From Pseudomonas sp. M30-35 (GTDB lineage: Bacteria; Pseudomonadota; Gammaproteobacteria; Pseudomonadales; Pseudomonadaceae), in the NCBI RefSeq assembly GCF_002163625.1, contig NZ_CP020892.1, positions 4,092,001 to 4,156,000 on the forward strand: a DNA stretch of 64,000 nucleotides, written 5' to 3'. This document shows, piece after piece, positions 26,129 through 36,085 of this stretch; position 1 is the stretch's first letter; each line of letters begins with the position of its first letter. Under the pieces are notes generated by a model. The model had not been told where the DNA came from, did no database searches, and saw only the letters and a list, made by a program, of their open reading frames with translations. Made by a program: the position numbers and the translations under genes.

Positions 26129-27061
26129 TCAAAGCGGCGTCAACAACTTGCCTGACTCGACGAACGCTTTGATATTGGCGGTTAGCACGTCTTCCATCTG
26201 GCGACGCGTTTGCACGGTTGCGCTGCCAACATGGGGCAATAACAGCACGTTGCTCATCTCACGCAAGGCTTGTGGGACGTGTGGCTCAGCAGCGAATACA
26301 TCAAGCGCAGCACCTGCAATCTGGTGTTGTTGCAAGGCGTTGACCAACGCTGGCTCATCAACCACTGAACCACGGGCAATGTTGATCAAATACCCCTCCG
26401 GCCCCAGCGCTTCGAGCACCGGTGCGTTGATCAGGTTACGGGTAGCATCTCCGCCCGGACATGCCAGCACTAAAAAATCTGCCCAGCGCGCCAGTTCCTG
26501 CAAATCGGCTTCATAGCCATAAGGGCTGCCGGCAACAGGGCGCCGGCTGTGGTAACGCACCGGCATGTCGAAGCCACCCGCGCGGCGAGCAATGGCTTGG
26601 CCGATACTGCCCAGACCGACAATACCCATGCGCATGCCACTCACGCGCATGGCCAAGGGAAAGCCACGTTTTTCCCAGTCGCCTGAGCGCACAAAACGAT
26701 CTGACTCAGCAATACGACGCGCTATATCAATCAGCATGCCCATGGCCAGATCAGCCACGCAGTCGGTGAGCACATCAGGCGTGGTGCTGACCGGAATACC
26801 GCGATCACGGGCTTGTTCTACCGCGATGGCGTCATAACCAACACCGAAGCTACAAATGGCTTGCAACTTTGGCAGCAGCGCCATTTGCTCGGCACTCAAG
26901 CCAAAGCGCGCCGAGGTCGCCACCACCTCAAACCGTTCGCCGTGTGCGCGTAAGAATGCCTGCGGTTTAGCCTGCTGCCACAGCGCTGTAACCTCGTACT
27001 CAGCGGCTAGCGCCTGGTTGAAACGTTCACTTAAGGGGCCAATCTGGAGAATTTGGGTCAT
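26129..27061 (-). CDS. D-isomer-specific 2-hydroxyacid dehydrogenase (GhrB/hydroxypyruvate reductase type)
   Basis: This is an NAD(P)-dependent reductase of 2-oxoacids. The 310-residue protein has the Rossmann motif GLGSIGQAIARR (about 149-160). The catalytic triad is visible: Arg in NIARGSVVDE, Glu in AAEPHVP and His in LLPHVGSAT. Similar proteins reduce glyoxylate, hydroxypyruvate or 2-ketogluconate. The start ATG has AAGGA upstream. It follows the FAD-oxidase gene by about 27 bp in the same direction, so both probably handle the same 2-hydroxy/2-oxo acid pair. Confidence 0.88.
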   Translation of the reverse strand: MTQILQIGPLSERFNQALAAEYEVTALWQQAKPQAFLRAHGERFEVVATSARFGLSAEQMALLPKLQAICSFGVGYDAIAVEQARDRGIPVSTTPDVLTDCVADLAMGMLIDIARRIAESDRFVRSGDWEKRGFPLAMRVSGMRMGIVGLGSIGQAIARRAGGFDMPVRYHSRRPVAGSPYGYEADLQELARWADFLVLACPGGDATRNLINAPVLEALGPEGYLINIARGSVVDEPALVNALQQHQIAGAALDVFAAEPHVPQALREMSNVLLLPHVGSATVQTRRQMEDVLTANIKAFVESGKLLTPL

Positions 27062-27088
27062 GGGGTTCCTTAGTTATCGGTAGGCGTT

Positions 27089-28501
27089 TCAGAGCACCTT
27101 GCCGGGATTCATCAGCCCGGCAGGGTCAAGTGTGGTTTTGATCGACTGCATCAATCTGAGTTCGAGCGGATCTTTGTAGCGTACCGCCGCTTCGCGCTTG
27201 GATTGGCCCAGACCGTGCTCGGCACTGATGCTGCCGCGAAATTGCAGCGTCGCATCATAGATAACCTGCATGATTGCCTCGGCCTGTGCCTTGAACGGTG
27301 CATCATCGCTGCCCAGTGGTTTGCTTATGTTGTAATGCAGATTGCCATCGCCGACATGCCCGTAAGCCACGATACGCACACCCGGAAACGCCTCAAGCAA
27401 ACGCTGATCAGTCAGTTTTATAAACGCTGGGATACTACTGACCGAAACACTGATGTCATGTTTGAGGCTCGGTCCTTCATGGTTCTGCGCTTCCGAGATA
27501 CCCTCGCGAATAGCCCACAATCCAGCCACTTGCGTCTGATTGCTGGCGATCACCGCATCGAGCGCAAGCTCACGCTCGAAGGCATCAGCCAAGGCGTTTT
27601 CCAGCATCTCGCCCAGTGGTGCGTCAGCCAGGGTATCGCTCACCTCGATCAACACATACCAAGGGTGCTCCTGCGCGAACAAGTCATTGCAGCCCGCAAC
27701 ATGAGAGATCACAAACTCGACACTCTGGCGCGACATCATCTCGAAGCCCGTCAGGCGGTCACCGCATTGGCTGCGCATCAGGGCGATCAACTCGATGGCT
27801 GCCTCAGTACTTGGCAACGCTACCCACGCCGTGGTGGTGCTGCGTGGTGCCGGATAGAGTTTTAGCACCGCGGCGGTGATGATGCCCAAAGTACCTTCTG
27901 CGCCAATAAACAGGTGCTTAAGGTCGTAGCCGGTGTTGTCCTTGCGCAAGCCACGCAAGCCATTCCAGATTTGCCCGTCGGGTAATACCACCTCCAGCCC
28001 GAGGGTCAGATCGCGCATATTGCCGTAACGCAAAACGGCGGTGCCGCCAGCATTAGTCGCCAGGTTGCCACCTACCGTGCAGCTGCCTTCGGCGCCCAGT
28101 GACAACGGGAATAAACGCCCGACTTCGGCAGCCGCTTCTTGCAAGCGCTGCAAAATGACCCCGGCCTCGACCGTGATGGTTTCATTGCCGGTATCGACGG
28201 CTCGAATGGCGTTCATCCGGGTCAGGGATAACACCACCTGAGCACCGCTCTGATCAGGGATCGAGCCGCCACACAAACCGGTATTGCCACCCTGCGGCAC
28301 AATCGCGACGCCTGCCTGGTGACACAACCGTACAACCGCCGCAACTTCTTCGGTACTCGCCGGACGCACAACCATCGCCGCTTTGCCGGTGTAGGCATTA
28401 CGCCAGTCGCTGAGATAGCTCTGCATACGCTCGGCGTCTGTAATCAGTCCTGACGGACCGACTATTTGCTCAATGTCGCGGATCAGTTTTTCGTGCAGCA
28501 C
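27089..28501 (-). CDS. FAD-linked D-2-hydroxyacid dehydrogenase (GlcD/D2HGDH-like)
   Basis: This flavoprotein would oxidise a D-2-hydroxyacid and pass electrons to the respiratory chain. The 470 residues show the FAD_binding_4 domain (MVVRPASTEEVAAVVRLCHQ; PQGGNTGLCGGS) at about 45-220. The FAD-oxidase C domain ends with the conserved ISAEHGLGQSKR and DPAGLMNPGKVL. I start at GTG 28501, which has GGAGG 5 nt upstream, and not at GTG 28513. Candidate substrates are D-lactate, D-2-hydroxyglutarate or a tartrate-like acid; the sequence does not decide. It is upstream of the 2-hydroxyacid dehydrogenase. Confidence 0.88.
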   Translation of the reverse strand: MLHEKLIRDIEQIVGPSGLITDAERMQSYLSDWRNAYTGKAAMVVRPASTEEVAAVVRLCHQAGVAIVPQGGNTGLCGGSIPDQSGAQVVLSLTRMNAIRAVDTGNETITVEAGVILQRLQEAAAEVGRLFPLSLGAEGSCTVGGNLATNAGGTAVLRYGNMRDLTLGLEVVLPDGQIWNGLRGLRKDNTGYDLKHLFIGAEGTLGIITAAVLKLYPAPRSTTTAWVALPSTEAAIELIALMRSQCGDRLTGFEMMSRQSVEFVISHVAGCNDLFAQEHPWYVLIEVSDTLADAPLGEMLENALADAFERELALDAVIASNQTQVAGLWAIREGISEAQNHEGPSLKHDISVSVSSIPAFIKLTDQRLLEAFPGVRIVAYGHVGDGNLHYNISKPLGSDDAPFKAQAEAIMQVIYDATLQFRGSISAEHGLGQSKREAAVRYKDPLELRLMQSIKTTLDPAGLMNPGKVL

Positions 28502-28587
28502 CTTCGCCTCCACAATAGCCTCGCTTCAGGCCTTGTTGTCATTTGTGCCTTGCCTCGCCTTTGAGTGCGGGACAAAGCAGCGAAACC

Positions 28588-28760
28588 CGGGGCCTCTAAA
28601 AAAGGTAGCGAGCGAAGGTAGTACAGGGCAAAAAACTGCGAAAAATCGACCGGGGTCGCGCTCGACTTACGTTCTGTAAATGAGCATTTTGAGCAGTTTT
28701 TTAACGCAGCAAGGGCTGCCCCAGTAATATCGAGCGCAGTAGTTTTTTAGAGGCTCCCCG
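28588..28760. repeat. MITE-like element with inverted ends and an internal inverted repeat
   Basis: The left end CCGGGGCCTCTAAAAAA (about 28588-28605) is matched by the right end TTTTTTAGAGGCTCCCCGG (28743-28761), inverted, with a 2-nt difference. Inside, AAAAAACTGC (about 28632) pairs with GCAGTTTTTT (about 28695). The block also holds GCGAGCGAAGGTAGTACAGG and GGGCTGCCCCAGTAATA, the latter close to a motif at 9935. It has no open frame, abuts the garD stop codon and sits between garD and the FAD oxidase. It looks like a non-autonomous mobile repeat, and its hairpin could also end garD transcripts. Confidence 0.75.
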
Positions 28761-28762
28761 GC

Positions 28763-30325
28763 TCAGGTCACGGGTGCCGGGTTAAACAACACCAAGTCGT
28801 TATGCAGACGGTGGCGTTCAGCCCAGGTTTGCGACTTGCCACTGGCGACGTCCAAATACAGCTGGAAAATTGCCCAGCCCATTTCCTCCAGCGTCATGCG
28901 CCCGGAAGTGATTTGCCCGGCATCTACATCAATCAGGTCCGGCCAGCGCTCAGCCAACTGGGTGCGAGTCGCCACCTTGATCACCGGCACCATGGACAAG
29001 CCGTATGGCGTACCGCGACCGGTGGTGAAAATATGCAGGTTCATCCCGGCAGCGATTTGCAGGGTGCCGCAGATAAAGTCGCTGGCAGGCGTCGCGCAAA
29101 ACCACAAACCCTTGCCGCGAATCCGCTCACCCGGCGAAACCACTCCCGCAATCGTGCTTGAGCCCGATTTGGCGATGGAGCCCATGGCTTTCTCAACGAT
29201 ATTGTTAAGCCCGCCTTTCTTGTTGCCGGGGGTGGTGTTGGCACTGCGATCAGCCATGCCGCGCTGCAGATAACGGTCGTACCAATCCATCTCTCGGATC
29301 AGTGCGTCAGCCACTTCTACAGTGGCGGCACGCGGCGTCAGCAGGTGAATACCGTCACGTACTTCGGTGTTTTCCGAGAACATCACGGTAGCCCCGGCAC
29401 GCACCAGCAAATCAGCGGCAACGCCAAGCGCCGGGTTAGCGGTGATACCAGAGAACGCATCGCTGCCGCCACACTGCATGCCCACCGATAATTCGCTGGC
29501 CGGTACGGTTTCACGGCGACGTTGATTTAGCACCTGCAGACGCGCATCGATCATCTGCATGATCTGCTCGATCATGCCAGCGAAGCCGGTCCCGGAATCC
29601 TGCAGGCGGAACAACCAGTCTTCTTCGTCCATGCCGTTGGTCAGCGCATCACCGTCCATCAACTGGCTGGCTTGCAGCTTCTCGCAGCCGAGGCTAATGA
29701 CCAACGCCTGACCACCGAGATTAGGGTTGCGGCTGATGTTGTACAGCGTGCGAATCGGCACCACCGCATCCGGCGCATTGATCGCCACGCCGCAGCCATA
29801 ACTGTGCGACAGCGCAACTACATCATCGACATAGGGATATTTGGGCAACAGCTCTTTGCGCACCCGCTCAACGCAGTGATCGAGCACGCCAACCACGCAC
29901 TGCACAGTGGTCGTTACCCCTAGAATATTGCGCGTGCCGACCGTGCCATCCGGGTTACGAAAACCTTCAAAGGTGTAGCCTTGCAACGGCTCAACCGCTG
30001 GCGCCGAAATCGTCGCTTTCGGCAAGTTATCCAACGCTGGCGGCTCGGGCATGCGCAGTTGCGCTTCAGTCACCCAGCGCCCGGCGACAATCGGCTCCAG
30101 GGCGTAGCCGATCACTTCACCATAGCGCACGACTTCGCCGTCGAGGGCGATGTCTTGCAGCGCGACTTTATGGCTCTGCGGAATACCTTCAACAGCTTCA
30201 AGACCGTCGTCAAAACGACCGCCTGCTGCAACGCCCTGCTCATTAACCACCACACCGACGTTATCGGCCGGATGCAGACGGATGTAGCGCGGCGAATCCT
30301 GATGGGGAATCAACTGCATGGACAT
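28763..30325 (-). CDS. garD: Galactarate dehydratase (UxaA/GarD family)
   Basis: GarD dehydrates meso-galactarate to 5-dehydro-4-deoxy-D-glucarate. The 520-residue length is close to E. coli GarD (523). The N-terminal SAF domain spans about 1-95 and the UxaA-type C-terminal domain follows, with [33 protein letters not shown] and [11 protein letters not shown]. The start ATG at 30325 has GAGGAGAG upstream. It is the fifth gene of kdgD1-ald-gudD1-gudP-garD. The product is the KdgD substrate, so galactarate and glucarate branches meet here. Confidence 0.93.
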   Translation of the reverse strand: MSMQLIPHQDSPRYIRLHPADNVGVVVNEQGVAAGGRFDDGLEAVEGIPQSHKVALQDIALDGEVVRYGEVIGYALEPIVAGRWVTEAQLRMPEPPALDNLPKATISAPAVEPLQGYTFEGFRNPDGTVGTRNILGVTTTVQCVVGVLDHCVERVRKELLPKYPYVDDVVALSHSYGCGVAINAPDAVVPIRTLYNISRNPNLGGQALVISLGCEKLQASQLMDGDALTNGMDEEDWLFRLQDSGTGFAGMIEQIMQMIDARLQVLNQRRRETVPASELSVGMQCGGSDAFSGITANPALGVAADLLVRAGATVMFSENTEVRDGIHLLTPRAATVEVADALIREMDWYDRYLQRGMADRSANTTPGNKKGGLNNIVEKAMGSIAKSGSSTIAGVVSPGERIRGKGLWFCATPASDFICGTLQIAAGMNLHIFTTGRGTPYGLSMVPVIKVATRTQLAERWPDLIDVDAGQITSGRMTLEEMGWAIFQLYLDVASGKSQTWAERHRLHNDLVLFNPAPVT

Positions 30326-30344
30326 GCTCTCCTCTCAATACGGA

Positions 30345-31712
30345 TCAGGATGCTGACTTAGACGCGGCTGGCCCGAGCAGAGCGTTTTTCGCCCCCGGTC
30401 CAGTCTCAATGCCTAGCTCGATCCTGTGAATACGACCAACGATGAACAGGTAACTGATCACCGCCAGCAAAGCGTTTGCGCCAACATAAATCAGCGCGGA
30501 ATCAAATGAACCCGTACGGCTAACCAAGTAGCCAACCACGATTGGCGTGGTGATCGCCGCGAGGTTGCCGAAGGTATTAAACAAGCCACCAGACAGCCCG
30601 ATGATTTGTCTTGGTGAGGTATCTGCCACCAGAGTCCAGCCCAATGAGCCAAAACCTTTACCGAAAAACGCCAACGCCATTAATCCAACAACGGCGGTAT
30701 CACTTTGCGCGTACAGGCATAAGACAATGCAGCTCGACAACAACATACCGCTGACAATCGGCAGCTTGCGCGCCAAGGTCAATGAATAGCCACGGCGCAG
30801 TAAGCCATCGGAAAACAGCCCACCCAGCACACCACCGACAAAGCCGCTGATGGCCGGTAATGAGGTGACAAAACCGGCGGTGAGAATGGTCATGCCACGG
30901 GCTTGCACCAGATACACCGGAAACCATGTGAGAAAGAAATAAGTAATCGCGTTGTTGCAATACTGACCGAAATAAATCCCGATCAAGGTCCGTTGCGTCA
31001 GCAATAGCTTGAGGTAGCGCCCTTGCAAACCTGCCGCGCCAGCAGGGCGTGGTTCAAGGTCGAGCAAGGCACCGCCGTCCTTGATGTGGTTGAACTCGGC
31101 CTGGCCAATACGGGGATGTTCGCGCGGGCCAAACATGACTTTCAGCCATACCAGGCACAACAGCAACCCTAAACCGCCAAGCACCACAAACACATGCTGC
31201 CAGCCCATTGTCTGCACCACCCAGCCCATCAGCGGAGCAAACACAGCGGTCGCTGCGTATTGTGCAGAACTGGAAATAGCGGTTGCCGTACCGCGCTCAG
31301 CAGTGGGAAACCAGGCGGCAATGATTCGCGCGTTTCCGGGAAAACAAGGCGCACCGGCAAAACCAACCGCCATGCGCAAAAGAAATAAAGTCACCACGGC
31401 CCAGGCCAGCGGCAACACGCCAGCTATACCCTGCAGCAGGGTGAAAACTGACCAACAAAACAAAGTGATCACATAGACGCGCTTGGCGCCGAAACGATCA
31501 AGCAGCCAGCCTCCGGGAATCTGGCCGATGACATAGGCCCAACCAAATGCGGAGAAGATATAGCCCAACGTAACCGCATCAATACCCAAATCTGCCTGCA
31601 ACGCTGATCCGGCGATCGACAAACTCGAGCGATCGGCGAAGGTCACCGTGGTGGCGAGAAATAGCATGAGCAGGACGCTGTAGCGCACACGGCCTTGCTT
31701 GACTGTGGACAT
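30345..31712 (-). CDS. gudP: Glucarate/galactarate MFS permease (GudP/GarP family)
   Basis: This inner-membrane proton symporter has about 12 helices in 455 residues. Features of the anion:cation symporter branch are visible: FADRSSLSIAGSALQADLGI, the motif GGWLLDRFGAKRVY after helix 2, and GFAGAPCFPGNARIIAAWFP. Close relatives import D-glucarate and galactarate. It lies between gudD1 and garD in the same direction (19 bp from garD). It is one of three transport systems for related acids in this window. Confidence 0.9.
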   Translation of the reverse strand: MSTVKQGRVRYSVLLMLFLATTVTFADRSSLSIAGSALQADLGIDAVTLGYIFSAFGWAYVIGQIPGGWLLDRFGAKRVYVITLFCWSVFTLLQGIAGVLPLAWAVVTLFLLRMAVGFAGAPCFPGNARIIAAWFPTAERGTATAISSSAQYAATAVFAPLMGWVVQTMGWQHVFVVLGGLGLLLCLVWLKVMFGPREHPRIGQAEFNHIKDGGALLDLEPRPAGAAGLQGRYLKLLLTQRTLIGIYFGQYCNNAITYFFLTWFPVYLVQARGMTILTAGFVTSLPAISGFVGGVLGGLFSDGLLRRGYSLTLARKLPIVSGMLLSSCIVLCLYAQSDTAVVGLMALAFFGKGFGSLGWTLVADTSPRQIIGLSGGLFNTFGNLAAITTPIVVGYLVSRTGSFDSALIYVGANALLAVISYLFIVGRIHRIELGIETGPGAKNALLGPAASKSAS

Positions 31713-31778
31713 CTGGCTAACTCAGCAAAGATTGGGAGGCGCAACTGACGCCAGAGGTAGCGTCAGTTGCAGAACTAT

Positions 31779-33134
31779 TTAGCGCACCATGCAAGGCTTC
31801 TTATTGTCGAACTTCCAGTTCGGAATCAAGAACTGCATAGCGATTGCATCGTCGCGTGCGCCAAGACCTTTGGCCTTGTAGAGCTCGTGGGCTTTGGCCA
31901 GCGCATCCCAATCCAGCTCGACGCCCATGCCCGGAGCTTTAGGCACCTGGACAAGACCGCCTTCGATTTTCAGCGGGTTACGGGTCAGGTGCTGACCGTC
32001 CTGCCAAATCCAATGGGTGTCGATAGCCGTGACTTTACCCGGCGCAGCGGCAGCCACATGGGTAAACATCGCCAGCGAGATATCGAAATGGTTATTCGAG
32101 TGTGAGCCCCAGGTCAGGCCCCATTCGTTGCACATCTGGGCAACGCGGACGGAACCGGCCATGGTCCAGAAATGCGGGTCAGCCAACGGGATATCCACCG
32201 ACTGCAAAGAGATGGTGTGCCCCATCTGGCGCCAGTCGGTAGCGATCATATTGGTTGCGGTTGGCAGGCCAGTGGCGCGGCGGAACTCAGCCATGACTTC
32301 ACGACCGGAGTAACCATTTTCAGCACCACATGGGTCTTCTGCGTAGGCCAGAACACCGTGTAGATCACGGCACAGCGACACGGCCTCGCTCAGCGACCAG
32401 GCGCCGTTTGGATCGAGGGTGACTCGCGCATCCGGGAAGCGTTCAGCCAAGGCACGAATCGCCTCGACCTCTGCGGCGCCTTGCAACACGCCGCCTTTAA
32501 GCTTGAAGTCTTTGAAGCCGTAACGCTCGTAGGCCGCTTCAGCCTGGCGCACCACGGTTTCAGGCGTCATTGCGGTTTGGTTGCGCACGCGGAACCAAGC
32601 ATCATCGGCATTGGACTCATCACGGTATTCCAGATCGGTCTGCTGCTTATCGCCGACATAGAACAGATAACCGAGCATTTCCACGGCATCTCGCTGCTGG
32701 CCTTCACCCAGCAGGGCTGCAACCGGTACGCCAAGGTGCTGACCGAGCAAGTCAAGCAGAGCGGCTTCCAGGGCAGTCACAGCGTGGATGGTGATGCGCA
32801 GGTCGAAGGTCTGCAAACCACGGCCGCCAGAGTCGCGGTCAGCAAAGGTCTTGCGCACGCGATTGAGGATGCCGTTGTAGTCGCCAATTGATTGGCCAAC
32901 CAGCAGGGTACGAGCGTCTTCGAGGGTCTGGCGGATGGATTCGCCACCCGGTACTTCGCCAACGCCGATATGACCGGCATTGTCTTTGAGAATAAGAATG
33001 TTACGGGTGAAATACGGGCCATGAGCCCCAGACAGATTCATCAACATGCTGTCTTGGCCAGCAACTGGCACAACAGTCAATTCTGTGATCACTGGCGCGC
33101 CAGCGAAGGCGTGGCCATTGCTAGATGTGTTCAT
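31779..33134 (-). CDS. gudD: D-glucarate dehydratase (copy 1)
   Basis: This enolase-superfamily enzyme converts D-glucarate (and L-idarate) to 5-dehydro-4-deoxyglucarate. The 451 residues keep the active-site motifs: KLKGG (KxK lysines), [24 protein letters not shown], and [10 protein letters not shown] and AIDTHWIW near the C-terminus. Length and motifs match E. coli GudD. It is third in the kdgD1 operon, 108 bp after ald. A second, more divergent copy is at 59094. Confidence 0.94.
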   Translation of the reverse strand: MNTSSNGHAFAGAPVITELTVVPVAGQDSMLMNLSGAHGPYFTRNILILKDNAGHIGVGEVPGGESIRQTLEDARTLLVGQSIGDYNGILNRVRKTFADRDSGGRGLQTFDLRITIHAVTALEAALLDLLGQHLGVPVAALLGEGQQRDAVEMLGYLFYVGDKQQTDLEYRDESNADDAWFRVRNQTAMTPETVVRQAEAAYERYGFKDFKLKGGVLQGAAEVEAIRALAERFPDARVTLDPNGAWSLSEAVSLCRDLHGVLAYAEDPCGAENGYSGREVMAEFRRATGLPTATNMIATDWRQMGHTISLQSVDIPLADPHFWTMAGSVRVAQMCNEWGLTWGSHSNNHFDISLAMFTHVAAAAPGKVTAIDTHWIWQDGQHLTRNPLKIEGGLVQVPKAPGMGVELDWDALAKAHELYKAKGLGARDDAIAMQFLIPNWKFDNKKPCMVR

Positions 33135-33242
33135 AATCGTTTACCCAGATTATTTTTATGAAGGGTGTACGCGTATCAATGCAGTCTGCTCGGCTGCACC
33201 CTCACCGCCGTACAGGCCAGCGGGGAAGGTGCATGACGGGGC

Positions 33243-34685
33243 TTAGCCGATGTAGGTCGTTTTAACTGTGGTGTAGAACTCTTGGGCGTAACGGCCTTGC
33301 TCACGTGAACCGTAGGACGAGCCTTTACGGCCACCGAACGGTACGTGGTAATCAACACCGGCGGTTGGCAGGTTGACCATGACCATGCCGGCTTGAGCGT
33401 GACGCTTGAAGTGGTTAGCGTATTTCAGCGAAGTGGTGCAAATACCCGCTGACAGACCAAACTCGGTGTCGTTGGCCATCGCCAGTGCTTCGTCGTAGTC
33501 AGCTACACGAATCACGTTGGCAACTGGGCCAAAGATTTCTTCGCGGCTGATACGCATGTCGGCAGTGGAGTCAGCAAACAAGGTTGGCGCCAGGTAGTAA
33601 CCGTCTTTTTCACAAGTGACGCGCTCGCCACCACAGACCAGACGTGCGCCCTCGGCCTTACCAATTTCGATGTAGCTCAAGTCTTGATTCAACTGCGACT
33701 CAGAGACAACCGGGCCAATATCCACGCCTTTTTCCAGGGCGTTGCCGACCTTGATCGACTGCATGCGTGCGGCCATGGCTTCGATAAATTTATCGTAAAT
33801 GCCCGCGGTCACAATCAAACGGCTCGATGCAGTGCAACGCTGACCGGTCGAATAAAATGCGCTCTGTACCGCCAGTTCGACAGCGACTTTCAGGTCGGCG
33901 TCGTCGAGGATAACCTGCGGGTTTTTACCGCCCATTTCCAACTGCACTTTCGCCTGACGCGCTACGCAAGCAGCGGCAATGCTGCGGCCTACACCGACAG
34001 AACCGGTGAAGCTGACGCCATCGACTTTCGGGCTGTTGACAATAACGTCACCCACCACGCGACCGCTGCCCATCACCAGGTTAAACACACCTGCTGGGAA
34101 GCCCGCACGGGAGATGATTTCAGCAATTGCCCATGCGCAACCTGGCACCAGATCAGCTGGTTTGATCACAACGCAATTGCCGTAGGCCAAGGCTGGAGCA
34201 ATTTTCCAGGCTGGAATCGCAATCGGGAAGTTCCACGGTGTGATCAAGCCGACCACGCCCAAACCTTCACGCGTGACCTCAACTGAAACACCAGGGCGCA
34301 CCGAGTCGAGTACTTCACCGGACTGGCGCAGGCATTCGCCAGCGAAGTATTTGAAGATGTTGCCCGCGCGGGTCACTTCACCAATGGCTTCCGGCAAAGT
34401 CTTGCCTTCTTCACGAGCCAGCAATTCGCCCAGCTCGGCACGACGAGCCAGAATTTCACTGCCGACTTTATCCAGAGAGTCGCTACGAGCCTGAATGCCA
34501 GAGGTCGACCAAGCTGGAAACGCAGCACGTGCAGCAGCGATTGCCTGCTCCGCTTGCGCGGCGTCAGCCTGAGCGAATTCGCCGATCACATCAGACAGGT
34601 CGGACGGGTTACGGTTTACCGAATAAGTGGCACCGGCCACCCATTCGCCGCCGATGAAGTTTTCAAAGCGTTTTGTCTCAGCCAC
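33243..34685 (-). CDS. Alpha-ketoglutarate semialdehyde dehydrogenase (ALDH family)
   Basis: This enzyme would oxidise 2,5-dioxopentanoate, the KdgD product, to 2-oxoglutarate with NAD(P). The 480-residue protein has ALDH motifs: TPWNFPIAIPAWK, the nucleotide loop FTGSVGVGRSI, Glu in LEMGGKNPQ and Cys in STGQRCTASSR. The start is GTG at 34685 with GGAGG 6 nt upstream. The specific substrate comes from its place between kdgD1 and gudD1, since ALDH sequences alone do not settle it. Confidence 0.9.
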   Translation of the reverse strand: MAETKRFENFIGGEWVAGATYSVNRNPSDLSDVIGEFAQADAAQAEQAIAAARAAFPAWSTSGIQARSDSLDKVGSEILARRAELGELLAREEGKTLPEAIGEVTRAGNIFKYFAGECLRQSGEVLDSVRPGVSVEVTREGLGVVGLITPWNFPIAIPAWKIAPALAYGNCVVIKPADLVPGCAWAIAEIISRAGFPAGVFNLVMGSGRVVGDVIVNSPKVDGVSFTGSVGVGRSIAAACVARQAKVQLEMGGKNPQVILDDADLKVAVELAVQSAFYSTGQRCTASSRLIVTAGIYDKFIEAMAARMQSIKVGNALEKGVDIGPVVSESQLNQDLSYIEIGKAEGARLVCGGERVTCEKDGYYLAPTLFADSTADMRISREEIFGPVANVIRVADYDEALAMANDTEFGLSAGICTTSLKYANHFKRHAQAGMVMVNLPTAGVDYHVPFGGRKGSSYGSREQGRYAQEFYTTVKTTYIG

Positions 34686-34777
34686 AAGAGCCTCCAGGTA
34701 ACAGGCCGCAGCTAGCCACGGCGCGTTGAATGTTTAGCGAGCCCTTGAGCCAAATAGCGCCAAGGGTTCCTGATGAA

Positions 34778-35689
34778 TTACTGCGCGCCTTGCTTCTCGA
34801 TAAGCGCGGCGAGTTGTTCGTACTCGTCTGGCAGCAGGTCGGTCAGCGGCGCGCGAACTGGGCCAGCGTCGTGACCGACGATCTTGGCGCCAGCCTTGAC
34901 GATGCTCACGGCATAACCCGCACGACGGTTGCGAATATCGAGATAAGGCAAGAAGAAGTCATCAATGATCTTGCCAACGGTGGCGTGATCATCGCGGGCG
35001 ATGGCGCGGTAGAAATCCATCGCAGTTTTCGGGATGAAGTTAAACACCGCCGAGGAATAAACCGGTACGCCCAATGCTTTATAAGCAGCCGCGTAAACTT
35101 CTGCGGTCGGCAGACCGCCGAGGTAGCTGAAACGATCACCGAGGCGGCGACGGATCGACACCATCAACTCGATATCACCCAGACCATCTTTGTAACCGAT
35201 CAGGTTCGGGCAGCGCTCAGCCAATTGCTCAAGCAGTGTGGCATTCAGGCGACATACGTTGCGGTTGTAAACCACCACACCGATTTTTACCGACTTACAC
35301 ACCTGCTCAACGTGAGCGGCGACACCTTCCTGGCTGGCTTCAGTCAGATAATGTGGCAACAACAGCAAGCCTTTAGCGCCCAAACGCTCGGCTTCTTGTG
35401 CGTATTGAATGGCCATGCGCGTTGGACCGCCCACGCCTGCCAGAATCGGCACACCGCCGTCGCAGGTATCGACCGCTGTTTTGATCACGGATGAGTATTC
35501 ATCTGGCGCCAGCGAGAAGAACTCGCCAGTGCCGCCAGCAGCAAACAGTGCAGTGGCGCCGTATGGCGACAGCCATTCGAGGCGACGCGCATAGGTATCA
35601 GCGCGGAAATTACCGGCAGCATCGAAGTCGGTCACCGGGAAAGACAGCAGGCCGGAAGAGAGGATGGACTTCAGTTCTTGTGGATTCAT
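34778..35689 (-). CDS. kdgD: 5-dehydro-4-deoxyglucarate dehydratase KdgD (copy 1)
   Basis: KdgD dehydrates and decarboxylates 5-dehydro-4-deoxyglucarate to 2,5-dioxopentanoate. This 303-residue DapA-fold enzyme has the Schiff-base lysine near K167 in LIGYKDG, the tyrosine in VVVYNRN, and [11 protein letters not shown] near residue 55. The start MNPQELKS (35689) matches the second copy at 57787 exactly; a 13-residue upstream extension does not. By eye the two copies differ at about 12 residues. The gene is first in a minus-strand operon behind an operator-like dyad at 35745-35763. Confidence 0.94.
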   Translation of the reverse strand: MNPQELKSILSSGLLSFPVTDFDAAGNFRADTYARRLEWLSPYGATALFAAGGTGEFFSLAPDEYSSVIKTAVDTCDGGVPILAGVGGPTRMAIQYAQEAERLGAKGLLLLPHYLTEASQEGVAAHVEQVCKSVKIGVVVYNRNVCRLNATLLEQLAERCPNLIGYKDGLGDIELMVSIRRRLGDRFSYLGGLPTAEVYAAAYKALGVPVYSSAVFNFIPKTAMDFYRAIARDDHATVGKIIDDFFLPYLDIRNRRAGYAVSIVKAGAKIVGHDAGPVRAPLTDLLPDEYEQLAALIEKQGAQ

Positions 35690-35744
35690 TATTCGAACAC
35701 CCTGGAAGCAATTATGGAGGCGGTACAAGTACCAAACCGAGGAA

Positions 35745-35763
35745 ATACGTTATCGTACAACTA
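35745..35763. promoter_or_regulatory. Operator-like dyad upstream of kdgD1
   Basis: The reverse strand reads GTTGTACGATAACGTAT. The same 16-17 bp occur upstream of kdgD2 (58749). The site lies about 60 bp before the kdgD1 start codon. It is one of five related dyads in front of aldarate/uronate genes in this window. Confidence 0.7.
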
Positions 35764-36025
35764 TCTAAATTGCCAACTGCATTTTTTAACCTTACCGACA
35801 GACTGCACATGCTCAACAGGCGATTGAGCCCAGCCTATCCCGCCCTGCTCGCTTGTTGATACATTAGTCCACGCGCAATAAACAGCGCTCTAGGCTGGAC
35901 TTTAGACTGGTCTTTCCATGAGAACAGTCGGTTATTGCCATTACTTAGCCTGAACCTAAACGTGAAAACATCGACTTTAGTCACGTTGACAAGCGCCATA
36001 AGCCCTGTTGAAATCAGCCCACAAA

Positions 36026-36045
36026 TGTCATACGACAACGTATAA
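36026..36045. promoter_or_regulatory. Operator-like dyad upstream of udh
   Basis: TGTCATACGACAACGTATAAC resembles the dyads before kdgD1, oprD, kdgD2 and gudD2. It lies about 40 bp before the udh start, a position fitting repression. With the kdgD1 site it brackets the 396-bp divergent promoter region 35690-36085, which has no other gene that I can see. Confidence 0.65.
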
Positions 36046-36085
36046 CCACACAAACAATAACAATTTACACGTCAGAGGCCCCCTC

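Noticed and set aside
34730..35494. 254-codon plus-strand frame opposite kdgD1
   Set aside because: It is a shadow of KdgD; a similar shadow occurs opposite kdgD2.
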